DNA from: Dokdonella_A sp014338185
GTDB taxonomy: Bacteria > Pseudomonadota > Gammaproteobacteria > Xanthomonadales > Rhodanobacteraceae
Reading direction: 5' to 3'
Assembly (NCBI GenBank): GCA_030263295.1
Contig: SZOS01000008.1
Span: forward strand, 1 to 64,000
Length of the DNA: 64,000 nucleotides
The position numbers and the translations under genes are program-made. The number at the start of each line of letters is the position of its first letter. Positions within the stretch are counted from its first letter, which is position 1. The notes beneath the pieces were generated by a model. It ran no database searches. It was not told the DNA's origin and saw only the letters and a program-made list of their open reading frames with translations. Positions 16,636-25,881 of the stretch are shown piece by piece.

Positions 16636-17247
16636 TCAGAACTCCAGGGTATCGGCCAGGCGCTCGCGCATGGCGCGGAATTCGGCGCTGTGCGCGCCGT
16701 GGTCGTCGAGCGTGCCCTGCAGCACCAGCAGCCACGCAGCATCGTCCTTGCCGACCGCGTAGTACTCGTAGCCGAGCGCGGTGGTCGCGAGCTTGATCGT
16801 GATCGCCACGCCGCGCAGGGTGCCGGTCTTGGCCGTGCGCAGCCTGGCCGGGGTGGTGCCGGCCTCAGGCATCCGGAAGTGGCGCGCGAGTTCGCTGGCG
16901 GCCTGCGCGGGTGTGGCGGCCTGGCCCGCGTTGTCGAACACCGACAGCACCGCGTCGTTGCCGTCGAGCACCCAGCTGCGCGGCGGGCTCGCATCGAACT
17001 CCCAGCCCATGTGGCGCGGGTAGTCGAAGCGCAGGTTGCCCTCGTGGAACTGGCGCCACGGCAACTCCTCGACCCGCAGCCTGAGCGTGCGCCCGTCGAC
17101 CACCACCGAGTGGGTCGCGCCGGCGGCCAGCACGTGGCTGGTGCCGTCGATCTCGACGCGCAACCGGGTCGGCGGCTCGTCGCTGGCGAGCGCAACCGAC
17201 CCCACCCAGATCATGGCCAACAACGGCAGGCAGGCGCGCATGCTCAT
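16636..17247 (-). CDS. Exported protein of unknown function between guaB and guaA, 203 aa
   Basis: The signal peptide MRACLPLLAMIWVGSVALA is cut before SDEPP, giving a periplasmic or outer protein of about 180 residues. The mature part is mostly beta-like (RLRVEIDGTSHVL, TLRLRVEELPW) with a helical end (SAEFRAMRERLADTLEF). Its start overlaps the guaB stop (ATGA at 17247-17244), and guaA follows 4 bp after its end, so it is co-translated with purine genes although it is exported. No family is recognised. The ATG at 17241 is an alternative start. Confidence 0.8.
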   Translation of the reverse strand: MSMRACLPLLAMIWVGSVALASDEPPTRLRVEIDGTSHVLAAGATHSVVVDGRTLRLRVEELPWRQFHEGNLRFDYPRHMGWEFDASPPRSWVLDGNDAVLSVFDNAGQAATPAQAASELARHFRMPEAGTTPARLRTAKTGTLRGVAITIKLATTALGYEYYAVGKDDAAWLLVLQGTLDDHGAHSAEFRAMRERLADTLEF

Positions 17248-18701
17248 TCCATCCGGTAGTTGGGGGCTTCCTTGGTGATGGCCACGTCATGCACGTGCGA
17301 TTCGCGCATGCCCGCGCTGGTCACCTTGACGAACTGCGGCTTGCTGCGCATCTCGTCGATCGTGGCGCAGCCGACGTAGCCCATCGAGGCGCGCAGGCCG
17401 CCGGCCAGCTGGTGCACGATGTTGCGCAGCGGCCCGCGGTACGGCACACGGCCCTCGATGCCTTCGGGCACGAGCTTGTCGGTGTCGGCCTCGTCCTGGA
17501 AGTAGCGGTCCTTGGAGCCGCGCTCCATCGCGCCGAGCGAGCCCATGCCGCGATAGCTCTTGTAGCTGCGTCCCTGGTACAGCTCGACTTCGCCGGGCGA
17601 TTCCTCGGTGCCCGCGAACATGCCGCCGATCATCACGCAGTCGGCACCGGCCGCGATCGCCTTGGCCACGTCGCCCGAATAGCGGATGCCGCCATCGGCG
17701 ATCAGGCCCACGTCGCTGCCATGCAGCGCCTCGCCCACCATGTCGATCGCGGAGATCTGCGGCACGCCCACGCCGGCGACGATGCGCGTGGTGCAGATCG
17801 AGCCGGGCCCGACGCCGACCTTGACCGCGTCCACGCCCGCATCGACCAGCGCGCGCGCGGCGTCGCCGGTGACGATGTTGCCGGCGATGAGCGACAGCGC
17901 GGGAAAGTTCTTGCGCACCCAGCGCACGCGCTCGAGCACGCCCTGGGAATGGCCATGCGCGGTGTCGACCACGATCGCATCGACGCCGGCCTCGACCAGC
18001 GCGGCCACGCGCGCCTCGGTGTCGCCGGCCACGCCCACCGCGGCGCCCACGCGCAGGCGCTCGTGTTCGTCCTTGCACGAATTGGGGTTGTCGCGCGCCT
18101 TCTGGATGTCCTTGACCGTGATGAGCCCGCGCAGGCGGAAGGCCTCGTCCACCACCAGCACCTTCTCGATGCGGTACTTGTGCAGCAGCGCGAGCACTTC
18201 CTCGTCGCTGGCGCCTTCGCGCACGGTCACGAGCCGGTCCTTGCGCGTCATGATGTTGCGCACGGGGTCGTCGGGCCTGGTCTCGAAGCGCAGGTCACGG
18301 TTGGTGACGATGCCGACCAGCTGCTCGCCCTCGACCACCGGCACGCCGGAAATGTTGTGGTGGCGCGTGAGCTGGCTGACCTGGCCGATCGAGGTGTAGG
18401 GGTCGACTGTGATCGGATCGCGGATCACGCCCGCCTCGTACTTCTTGACCAGCCGCACCTCGGCCGCCTGGCGCTCCAGCGGCATGTTCTTGTGGATGAT
18501 GCCCATGCCGCCGCATTGCGCCATGGTGATGGCCAGGCGCGCCTCGGTCACCGTATCCATCGCCGCCGAGATGATCGGCAGGTTGAGGCGGATCGTGCGG
18601 GTGAGGCGGGTGCCGAGGGAAACGTCGCGTGGCAGTACGGTCGATTGGGCCGGAACCAGCAGGACGTCGTCAAAAGTGAGGGCGTTGGTGAGGATGCGCA
18701 T
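17244..18701 (-). CDS. guaB: IMP dehydrogenase, 485 aa
   Basis: Oxidises IMP to XMP with NAD, the rate-limiting step to GMP. The TIM barrel starts LTFDDVLLVPAQSTVLPRDV. A CBS pair is inserted at about residues 95-200 (DPITVDPYTSIGQV, RNIMTRKDRLVTVRE). The catalytic loop GVGPGSICTT carries C303, and the flap and C-terminal segments (YRGMGSLGAM) are present. Length matches the family. It is preceded by truC with 3 bp between, and overlaps the next gene by 4 bp. Confidence 0.98.
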   Translation of the reverse strand: MRILTNALTFDDVLLVPAQSTVLPRDVSLGTRLTRTIRLNLPIISAAMDTVTEARLAITMAQCGGMGIIHKNMPLERQAAEVRLVKKYEAGVIRDPITVDPYTSIGQVSQLTRHHNISGVPVVEGEQLVGIVTNRDLRFETRPDDPVRNIMTRKDRLVTVREGASDEEVLALLHKYRIEKVLVVDEAFRLRGLITVKDIQKARDNPNSCKDEHERLRVGAAVGVAGDTEARVAALVEAGVDAIVVDTAHGHSQGVLERVRWVRKNFPALSLIAGNIVTGDAARALVDAGVDAVKVGVGPGSICTTRIVAGVGVPQISAIDMVGEALHGSDVGLIADGGIRYSGDVAKAIAAGADCVMIGGMFAGTEESPGEVELYQGRSYKSYRGMGSLGAMERGSKDRYFQDEADTDKLVPEGIEGRVPYRGPLRNIVHQLAGGLRASMGYVGCATIDEMRSKPQFVKVTSAGMRESHVHDVAITKEAPNYRME

Positions 18702-18704
18702 GCC

Positions 18705-19484
18705 CTATTCTACGGAAACTGTGCGCCCGCACAAAGCATCGTCGCCGGACCCTGTCGCCGCGGCCGGATCCGGCGCCAGCGCCGCGTGCCAGCCGAAGGC
18801 ATCGAGCAGGTGCTGCCACTGCGCATCCAGCGGCGCCTGCAGGCGCAACTCGCCGCCGCCGTGCGGATGCCACAGGCACACGCGCCAAGCGTGCAGGAAC
18901 AAGCGCTGCAGGCCCAGGTGGATGCGGATCAGCCGGTTGTGGTCGCCGCGGCCGTGGCTGGTGTCGCCGAGGATGTGGTGCGAGACGTGGTGGAAGTGGC
19001 GGCGGATCTGCCGATAGCGGCCGGTCAGCGGCTCGACCTCGAGCAGCGCGTAGCGTTGCTGCGGGTAGCGTCCCATCGCTATCGGCAGTTCGGTGGTGGC
19101 GAGCCGGCGCCAGCGCGTGAGCGCGGGCTTGGGCTCGCCGCGCAGGCTCGCGCCGGTGAGCGGGTAGTCGATCGCGCCCTGCTCCGCCGGCCAGCCGCGC
19201 ACCACCGCGAGGTAGCTCTTGGCCAGGCTGCGCGCCATGAGCTGGCGGCCGAGTTCGGCCGCCACCGGCTGCGAGCGCGCCACCAGCAGCACCCCGCTGG
19301 TGGCGCGGTCGAGCCGGTGCGCCAGGTACAGCTCGCCGCCGACCTGCGCGCGCAGCCGGTCGATCAGGTAATCCTCGTCGCTGCCTACCAGGCGGCTGCG
19401 GTGCACCGCGAGCCCGGGCGGCTTGTCCACCGCGATGAGGTGCTCGTCGTGGAACAGCAGCTGGAGTGGTGCGGGCGTTGGCAT
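18705..19484 (-). CDS. truC: tRNA pseudouridine(65) synthase TruC-type, 259 aa
   Basis: A RluA-family pseudouridine synthase: LLFHDEHLIAVDKPPGLAVHRS is the TruC-type N-terminus, HRLDRATSGVLLVA carries the catalytic Asp, and GRYRQIRRHFHHVSHHILGD is the conserved C-terminal motif. There is no S4 domain, as in TruC. ATG 19484 is the first start consistent with homologues; the frame continues upstream without family similarity. It modifies U65 of tRNA. It is first in the gua operon and diverges from the response-regulator gene (79-bp gap). Confidence 0.88.
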   Translation of the reverse strand: MPTPAPLQLLFHDEHLIAVDKPPGLAVHRSRLVGSDEDYLIDRLRAQVGGELYLAHRLDRATSGVLLVARSQPVAAELGRQLMARSLAKSYLAVVRGWPAEQGAIDYPLTGASLRGEPKPALTRWRRLATTELPIAMGRYPQQRYALLEVEPLTGRYRQIRRHFHHVSHHILGDTSHGRGDHNRLIRIHLGLQRLFLHAWRVCLWHPHGGGELRLQAPLDAQWQHLLDAFGWHAALAPDPAAATGSGDDALCGRTVSVE

Positions 19485-19563
19485 CGGCGCAGTGTAGCCG
19501 TGCGCGTGCAAGCGCCGGCGCGCTGCTGCGACAATGGCGCGCCTGCCCGGACCGTGACGCTGC

Positions 19564-20229
19564 ATGCGCGTGCTCATCGTCGAGGATTCCCAACCGCTCG
19601 CCGCCGCGCTCATGCGCGGGCTCGGCGCCGAGGGCTATGCCTGCGACCATGCCGCCGACGGCGAGCGTGCGCTCGCATTTCTCGACACCACCGGCTACGC
19701 GCTCGTCGTGCTCGATCTCATGCTGCCGGGCATCGACGGGCTCGAGGTGCTGCGCGGCCTGCGCCGCCGCAACGACGCCGCGCGCGTGCTGGTGCTGTCG
19801 GCGCGCGACCAGGTGGCCGATCGCGTGACCGCGCTCGATGCCGGCGCCGATGACTATCTGGTCAAGCCGTTCGCGTTCGACGAACTGCTCGCGCGGCTGC
19901 GCGTGCTCAAGCGCCGCCCGCCCACGGGCGCCGCGCCGACCCTGCACCACGGCCGGCTCGTGCTCGATCCGCGCGCGCGCAGCGTGCGCCATGGCGATAC
20001 ACCTCTCGAGCTCACGCCCAAGGAGTTCGCGCTGCTGGAGCTGCTGCTGCGCGAGCGCGGCCACGTGCTCTCGCGCAGCCAGATCTTCGAGCGCCTGTAC
20101 GACGGCGCCAGCGAGACCTCCGACAAGGTGGTCGAGGTGATCGTGTCCACACTGCGCGGCAAGCTCGCGCGTTGCGGCGCCGCCGACCTCATCGGGACGC
20201 GCCGCGGCTTTGGCTATGTCATCGCCTGA
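19564..20229 (+). CDS. OmpR/PhoB-type response regulator, 221 aa
   Basis: The receiver domain has acidic E7/D8, phospho-acceptor D51 (VVLDLMLPG), the conserved SAR, and K in YLVKPF. The winged-helix output domain covers about residues 125-221 (LELTPKEFALLELLL, then IGTRRGFGYVI). It overlaps the kinase gene by 20 bp. Because an RND metal-type efflux operon follows on the same strand, it likely activates that operon in response to metal or another envelope stress, as CusR/CzcR do. The specific signal is not visible. Confidence 0.95.
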   Translation: MRVLIVEDSQPLAAALMRGLGAEGYACDHAADGERALAFLDTTGYALVVLDLMLPGIDGLEVLRGLRRRNDAARVLVLSARDQVADRVTALDAGADDYLVKPFAFDELLARLRVLKRRPPTGAAPTLHHGRLVLDPRARSVRHGDTPLELTPKEFALLELLLRERGHVLSRSQIFERLYDGASETSDKVVEVIVSTLRGKLARCGAADLIGTRRGFGYVIA

Positions 20230-21631
20230 GCCCCCGGCCGGTTCGCTGCAGCGGCGCCTCGCGCTGGAGTTCTCGCTGGCGCTGGGCGCGCTGCTGGTGG
20301 TGCTGTTCCTCGTGCTCGACGCCCGGGTCGGCCGCGAGCTGCATGCGCGCATGGACGATGACCTGCTGCAACGCGCGCATACGATTGCGGCGTTCCTGCG
20401 TGCGCATCCCGATCCGGTGGACCTGGCCGAACTGGGCCGGCTCATGCCCGAGTACGAACTGCCCGCCCACACCGACTTCTTCGAACTGTCGGAACTGGAC
20501 GGCGCCAGCCGCGTGCGCTCGGCCAGCAGCGCCGGGCACGGGCTGGCCCGTCCCGAGCGCGCGGTTGCTGCGCACGCGCCGGTCCACTACGACACGCGCC
20601 TGCCCGACGGCCACGCCGGGCGCGCGGTCGCGATCCAGCTCGCCGACACGCCGCGGCCGGGCGATCCGCCGCGCCTGCTCGTGGTCGCGCGCGAGCGCGC
20701 GCCGCATGACGCACTCGAGCGCGCGATCCACCGCACCCTGCTCGCCGGCATCGTGCTGGCGATCGCGCTCAGCGTGCTCATCGCCCACCTCGCGGTGCAC
20801 CGCGGACTGGCTCCATTGCGTCGCTTCGGCCGGCGCATCGCCGCGCTGGACGCGCGCACGCCGCCGCGCGAGCCGCTGCGGGCGCAGCCATTGCCGCGCG
20901 AACTGCAGCCATTTGCGCATGCGCTCGATGGCGCGTTCGCGCGGCTGTACGCCACCATCGACAGCGAGCGGCGTTTCTCGCGCGACGTCGCCCACGAACT
21001 GCGCACGCCGCTGGCCGAGATCCGCGCCTCGATCGAGGCCGCCAGCCGCGCGCCGGCCGATGCGGCCGCCACCCGTGTCGCGTTCGAGGCCTCGATCGAG
21101 GCGGTGGAGCGCATGCAGCGCGCGATCGACACCCTGCTCATGCTCGCGCAGCAGGAGGCCGGACTGGCCGCCGCGGCGCTCGATCCGCTCGACCTGGCGC
21201 CACTGCTCGACGGTCTGCTCGCAACCTGGCTGCCGGGCGCGCAGGCGCGCGCGATCCACATCCACCGCGAGTTGCCCGAGCACCTGTGGCTGCGCTCGGA
21301 CGTGGGCGCGCTCGAACGCATCCTGTCCAACCTGCTGCGCAATGCGATCGAGTATGCACCGCCGCGGAGCACGCTCACGCTCGCACTCGATGGTGATGGC
21401 GCGGGTGCGTACCTGTGCATCGCCAACCCCGCACCCGACCTGCACGAGGACGATCTGCCGCGGCTGGGCCAGCGGTTCTGGCGCAAGGCCCGCAGCGGCG
21501 GCACCGCCGCGCACGCGGGGTTGGGCCTGGCGCTCAGCCATGCGCTGGCGCACAGCCTCGGCCTGCAACTCGACTTTCGCCTGCGCGCGGGCACGCTGCA
21601 GGCGCGCCTGGGGCCGCTGCCGCTGTTGTAG
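20210..21631 (+). CDS. Sensor histidine kinase, 473 aa
   Basis: TM1 is at about residues 20-38, followed by a periplasmic region of roughly 130 residues. TM2 lies at about 182-200, then a HAMP segment (HRGLAPLRRFGRRIAALD), the dimerisation box with H262 in AHELRTPLAEI, the N box (LSNLLRNAIEYA) and a shortened ATP lid ending HAGLGLALSHALA. The start at 20210 lies within the regulator gene; ATG at 20216 is possible. The cognate kinase of the preceding regulator; the periplasmic domain would sense the ligand. It lacks an obvious His/Met-rich metal-binding patch. Confidence 0.95.
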   Translation: MAMSSPEPPAGSLQRRLALEFSLALGALLVVLFLVLDARVGRELHARMDDDLLQRAHTIAAFLRAHPDPVDLAELGRLMPEYELPAHTDFFELSELDGASRVRSASSAGHGLARPERAVAAHAPVHYDTRLPDGHAGRAVAIQLADTPRPGDPPRLLVVARERAPHDALERAIHRTLLAGIVLAIALSVLIAHLAVHRGLAPLRRFGRRIAALDARTPPREPLRAQPLPRELQPFAHALDGAFARLYATIDSERRFSRDVAHELRTPLAEIRASIEAASRAPADAAATRVAFEASIEAVERMQRAIDTLLMLAQQEAGLAAAALDPLDLAPLLDGLLATWLPGAQARAIHIHRELPEHLWLRSDVGALERILSNLLRNAIEYAPPRSTLTLALDGDGAGAYLCIANPAPDLHEDDLPRLGQRFWRKARSGGTAAHAGLGLALSHALAHSLGLQLDFRLRAGTLQARLGPLPLL

Positions 21632-21736
21632 GTCCTTGCCGGCACGGTCGCTGTCGCAGGCGCGGGCGGCGTTTCTTAAGCAGGGCCAAAGCCGCGTCGG
21701 CGAGCATGTACAGCCTCTCCGCCAGCGCCCGTTGCC

Positions 21737-22801
21737 GTGCCCATCCGATCGCCCCGTTCCCTCGCGCTGTCCGGTCTCGTGCTGCTTGCCGGCCTTGCCG
21801 CTGCCGCACGCGGCGCCGACAGCCTCGATCTCACGCCGGCCCAGGTGCAGTCGCTGCAGCTGGTGCTGGCGCCGGCCGCGCCGGCCCGGGCCATCGCGCT
21901 CACGCGCCTGCCCGCGGTGGTCGAGGCGCCGCTCGCCGACAGCCGCACCGTGAGCGCACCTTTCGCCGGCGTGGTCACGCGCATCCTCGTCGACGAAGGC
22001 GCGAGCGTGCGCGCGGGCCAGGCGCTCGCACGCATCCAGAGCCACGAGTATCTGGCCGCGCGCGCCGAACTCGCGCGCAGCCGCAGCGAGGCCGAACTCG
22101 CGCGTAGCCAGCAGCGCCGCGACGACGCCCTGTTGGCCGAAGGCATCATCGCCCAGTCGCGGGCCGAGCACAGCCGCGCGCGCGCGAGCGATGCGCAGGC
22201 GCGCGCGCAGCAGGCGCAGGCCGCACTGGCCGGCGTGTTCGCGCCCGCACAGGCCGGCGCGGGCGAGTACGAACTGCGCGCGCCGCAGGCTGCGCGCGTC
22301 TTGCATCGGGACATCGCACCGGGTCAGGTGGTGGGCGCGTTTGCGCCGGCGTTCATGCTCGCCGCCGACGAGGGCGTGGACGTGCTGATCCAGGCTCCGC
22401 TCGACCAGGCCGCGCAGTACGCGCCGGGTCAGGCCGTGGTGATGGACGATGGCAGCCGCGGCGAACTGGTCGCGGTGGGCCTGGCCAGCGAGGCCGGCAG
22501 CCAGAGCCTGCGCCTGCGCGCGCACCTGCCGCAGGCGGGCCGCTGGGTGGTCGGCCAGCGCGCCAGCGTGCGGCTGGAGCTGCCAGCGCCCGCGCACGCG
22601 CTGCGCGTGCCCGCAAGCGCAGTGCTTGCCGACGGCGTGAGCGCGCATGTGTTCGTGGGCAGTGGCCAGCGCTTTCGCGCGGTCGCGGTGGAGGTGCTGG
22701 GCAGCGACGGCGAGGCAAGCATCGTGCGCGGCGCGCTGCAGGCCGGCGAGCAGGTCGTGGTGCGTGGCGCGAGTGCGCTGCAAGCCATGCACGGCGGGTA
22801 G
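21737..22801 (+). CDS. RND efflux periplasmic adaptor (CzcB/HlyD-like), 354 aa
   Basis: The signal peptide (SLALSGLVLLAGLAAAARGA) is followed by the split lipoyl/barrel-sandwich domain (VSAPFAGVVTRILVDEGASVRAGQ, residues about 73-97), a short alpha hairpin (about 100-165), and beta-barrel and membrane-proximal domains. The adaptor bridges pump and outer-membrane channel. It lies 105 bp after the kinase gene and 5 bp before the pump. There is no His-rich metal-binding N-terminus of the kind some CzcB proteins carry. Confidence 0.92.
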   Translation: MPIRSPRSLALSGLVLLAGLAAAARGADSLDLTPAQVQSLQLVLAPAAPARAIALTRLPAVVEAPLADSRTVSAPFAGVVTRILVDEGASVRAGQALARIQSHEYLAARAELARSRSEAELARSQQRRDDALLAEGIIAQSRAEHSRARASDAQARAQQAQAALAGVFAPAQAGAGEYELRAPQAARVLHRDIAPGQVVGAFAPAFMLAADEGVDVLIQAPLDQAAQYAPGQAVVMDDGSRGELVAVGLASEAGSQSLRLRAHLPQAGRWVVGQRASVRLELPAPAHALRVPASAVLADGVSAHVFVGSGQRFRAVAVEVLGSDGEASIVRGALQAGEQVVVRGASALQAMHGG

Positions 22802-22806
22802 GTCCG

Positions 22807-25800
22807 ATGCTCGCACGCCTCATCGACGCCGCGTTGCGCCAGCGCGTGCTGGTGTTCGCCGCCGCCGCGGCGCTGGTGGTCGCCGGCGCGCTGGCCTGGC
22901 GCGCCTTGCCCATCGACGCCTTCCCCGACATCGCGCCGGTCCAGGTCAAGCTCGTGCTCAAGGCGCCGGGCATGACGCCCGAGGAAGTGGAAACCCGCGT
23001 GGTCGCGCCGCTGGAACTGGAGCTGCTCGGCCTGCCCAAGGCCAGCGTGCTGCGCTCGGTGGCCAAGTACGCGCTTGCCGACATCAGCATCGATTTCGAG
23101 GAAGGCACCGACATCTACTGGGCGCGCCAGCAGGTCAGCGAACGCTTCGCGGCCGCGCAGGACGAGTTGCCCGCGGGCGTGGGCGGCGGGCTGGCGCCGA
23201 TCTCCACGCCACTGTCGGACATGCTCATGTTCACGGTCGAAGGTGGCGACCTCAGCCTCGGCGAGCGCCGCGCGCTGCTCGACTGGACGCTGCGGCCGGC
23301 ACTGCGCACGATTCCCGGCGTGGCCGATGTCAACGCGCTCGGCGGCGAGGTCGAGAGCTGGGTGGTGGTGCCCGACCGCAACCGCCTCGCGGCCGCCGGG
23401 CTGGGCTTTCGCGAACTGGCCGAGGCACTCGCGCGCAACAACGACAACGACGGCGCGGGCCGGCTCGAAGCCGGCGACCTGAGCCTCATCGTGCGCGCCG
23501 AGGGCGCGCTGCAGACGCCTGCGCAGCTGGGCGAGATCGTGGTCGCGCGCAGCGCCGCGGGCGTGGTGCGCGTGCGCGACGTGGCCGAGGTGCGGGTGGA
23601 GGCGCTCACGCGCTATGGCGCGGTGACGCGCGACGGTCGCGGCGAAGCCGTGCAGGGCATCGTGGTCGGCCTGCGCGGCGCCGACGCGGGCCGGCTCGTG
23701 CACGCGGTGCGCGAGCGCCTGGCCGAGCTCGCGCCGAGCCTGCCCGCGGGCGTGCGCATCGACACCTTCTACGACCGCAGCAGCCTCATCGAGCGCGCGG
23801 TCGGCACGGTGCGCAATGCGCTGCTGGAAGCCACCCTGTTCGTGGTGCTGCTGCTGTTCGTGTTCCTCGGCCAGGTGCGCGCGGCGCTGGTGGTCGCGCT
23901 GATCCTGCCGCTCGCGGCGCTGGCCACGTTCGTGCTCATGCGTGTGGCCGGCATGAGCGCCAACCTCATGAGCCTGGGCGGGCTCGCGGTCGCGGTGGGC
24001 CTGCTGGTCGATGCCGCGGTGGTGGTGGTCGAGAACAGCGTGCGCCGGCTGCAGCCGCACGCGGACGACGCACACCGGCCGCGCCTCGCGCGCATCGGCG
24101 CGGCCGTGCGCGAGGTCGCGCCGCCGGTGGTCGCGGGCATCCTCATCATCGGCCTCGTGTTCCTGCCACTGCTCACGCTGCAGGACCTGGAGGGACGCCT
24201 GTTTGCGCCGGTCGCACTCACCATCGTGTTCGCGCTCGGCGCCTCGCTGCTGCTGTCGCTCACGCTGGTGCCTGCGCTGGCCTCGCTGCTGCTGCGCGAG
24301 CGCGTGCACGCCGAGCCGTGGCTGATGCGCCGGATCGAGCGCATGTACCGGCCCCTGCTCGAACGCGCGCTCGCGCGTCCGCGCCGCGTCTACGCCGCGG
24401 CCGCGGCCTCGCTGGTGCTCGGGCTGGGTGCCTACCTCGCGATCGGCAAGAGCTTCATGCCGACCATGGACGAGGGCGACGTGATGATGCAGGTGGTCAA
24501 GCTGCCTTCGGTCAGCCTCGCCCATTCGCGCGACATGGACCTCGCGGTCGAGCGCGCGATCCTCCAACGCGTACCCGAGGTGGCGCATGTGGTGGCGCGG
24601 GTCGGCACCGACGAACTCGGCCTCGACCCGATGGGGCCCAATGAGACCGACATGTTCCTGCAGCTCAAGCCCAAGGCGCAGTGGCGCCGCCGCGACAAGG
24701 ACTGGCTGGTGGGCGAGCTGCGCCGCATCGCCGGGGATTTCCCCGGCCTCGAACTGGGACTGACCCAGCCCATCGAGATGCGCACCGCGGAAATGCTCAC
24801 GGGCAGCCGCGGCGATGTCGCGATCAAGATCTTCGGCCCCGACCTCGCCACGCTGGCCAGGCTCGGTGCGCAGGTGGCCGCGAGCGTGGCCCGGCTGCGC
24901 GGCGCGCAGGACGTGATCGCGCAAAGCGAGGAAGGTGTGCAGTTCCTGCGCGTGGCGATCGATGCGCAGGCCGCGGGCCGCAGCGGCCTCGATGTGGCCG
25001 CGGTCCAGCACGAACTGCGCGCCCAGCTCGAAGGCCTGCCGGCCGGACAGGTGATCCTGCCGGGACGGCGCATTCCGGTGCTGGTGCGCGGCGATGGCGG
25101 CCTGCGCGGTGATGTGGCGGCATTCGCGCGCCTGCCGCTGGTCGGCGCCGACGGCAGCGTGCTGCCGCTGAACCGGATCGCCGAGGTCGGCACCGCCACC
25201 GGACCGGTGCGCGTGGACCACGAGAACGGCTCGCGCTTCGTACTCGTGCAGAGCGCGGTCGATGGCCGCGATCTGGTCGGCTTCGTGGGCGAGGCGCGCG
25301 CGCGTGTGGCGCGCGAGGTCGAGCTGCCCGCGGGCTACCGCATCGAGTGGGGCGGCCAGTTCGAGAACCAGCAACGCGCGGCGGCGCGCCTCGGCCTCGT
25401 GGTGCCGGCCGCGCTCGGCCTCATCTTCCTCGTGCTGTTCATGACCTTCGGCTCGCTGCGGCAGTCGCTGCTGGTCCTCGCCAACATCCCGTTCGCGCTG
25501 GTCGGCGGCATCGTCGCGCTGTGGCTGAGCGGGCAATACCTGTCGGTGCCGGCGGCGGTGGGCTTCATCGCGCTGCTCGGCATCGCGGTGCTCAATGCAC
25601 TGGTGCTGATCGCCTGCTTCAACCAGTTGCGCGACGAGGGCATGGCGCTGGAACAGGTGGTGCGCGAGGGCGCGCGCCGACGCCTGCGTCCGGTGCTCAT
25701 GACCGCGAGCATCACCGCGCTCGGCCTCGTGCCGCTGCTGTTCGCGAGCGGACCGGGTTCGGAGATCCAGCGCCCGCTCGCGGTGGTGGTGGTCGGCGGC

Positions 25801-25881
25801 CTCGTCAGCTCGACCGTGCTCACCCTGCTGCTGCTGCCGCTGGTGTACCGCCGCTGGGGCTGCGTGGAGACCGCACCATGA
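22807..25881 (+). CDS. Heavy-metal-type RND efflux pump (CzcA/CusA family), 1024 aa
   Basis: Full-length RND pump with the HME-type start (ALRQRVLVFAAAAALV, LPIDAFPDIAPVQVKL) and MGPNETDMFLQLKP. TM4 reads GGLAVAVGLLVDAAVVVVEN. This keeps the second Asp and the Glu of the proton relay but has Ala/Val where divalent-metal pumps such as CzcA have the first Asp (DFG), so it is closer to CusA here. The substrate, Cu/Ag or another, cannot be fixed by eye. Its stop overlaps the TolC-type gene start (ATGA). Confidence 0.93.
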   Translation: MLARLIDAALRQRVLVFAAAAALVVAGALAWRALPIDAFPDIAPVQVKLVLKAPGMTPEEVETRVVAPLELELLGLPKASVLRSVAKYALADISIDFEEGTDIYWARQQVSERFAAAQDELPAGVGGGLAPISTPLSDMLMFTVEGGDLSLGERRALLDWTLRPALRTIPGVADVNALGGEVESWVVVPDRNRLAAAGLGFRELAEALARNNDNDGAGRLEAGDLSLIVRAEGALQTPAQLGEIVVARSAAGVVRVRDVAEVRVEALTRYGAVTRDGRGEAVQGIVVGLRGADAGRLVHAVRERLAELAPSLPAGVRIDTFYDRSSLIERAVGTVRNALLEATLFVVLLLFVFLGQVRAALVVALILPLAALATFVLMRVAGMSANLMSLGGLAVAVGLLVDAAVVVVENSVRRLQPHADDAHRPRLARIGAAVREVAPPVVAGILIIGLVFLPLLTLQDLEGRLFAPVALTIVFALGASLLLSLTLVPALASLLLRERVHAEPWLMRRIERMYRPLLERALARPRRVYAAAAASLVLGLGAYLAIGKSFMPTMDEGDVMMQVVKLPSVSLAHSRDMDLAVERAILQRVPEVAHVVARVGTDELGLDPMGPNETDMFLQLKPKAQWRRRDKDWLVGELRRIAGDFPGLELGLTQPIEMRTAEMLTGSRGDVAIKIFGPDLATLARLGAQVAASVARLRGAQDVIAQSEEGVQFLRVAIDAQAAGRSGLDVAAVQHELRAQLEGLPAGQVILPGRRIPVLVRGDGGLRGDVAAFARLPLVGADGSVLPLNRIAEVGTATGPVRVDHENGSRFVLVQSAVDGRDLVGFVGEARARVAREVELPAGYRIEWGGQFENQQRAAARLGLVVPAALGLIFLVLFMTFGSLRQSLLVLANIPFALVGGIVALWLSGQYLSVPAAVGFIALLGIAVLNALVLIACFNQLRDEGMALEQVVREGARRRLRPVLMTASITALGLVPLLFASGPGSEIQRPLAVVVVGGLVSSTVLTLLLLPLVYRRWGCVETAP

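Noticed and set aside
17289..19853. 854-aa plus-strand open frame across guaB and truC
   Set aside because: Antisense shadow with His/Arg/Ala-rich random sequence.
20219..22816. 865-aa minus-strand open frame
   Set aside because: Antisense shadow of the kinase and adaptor genes.
22429..25536. 1035-aa minus-strand open frame opposite the RND pump
   Set aside because: Antisense shadow; the pump's family motifs are on the plus strand.
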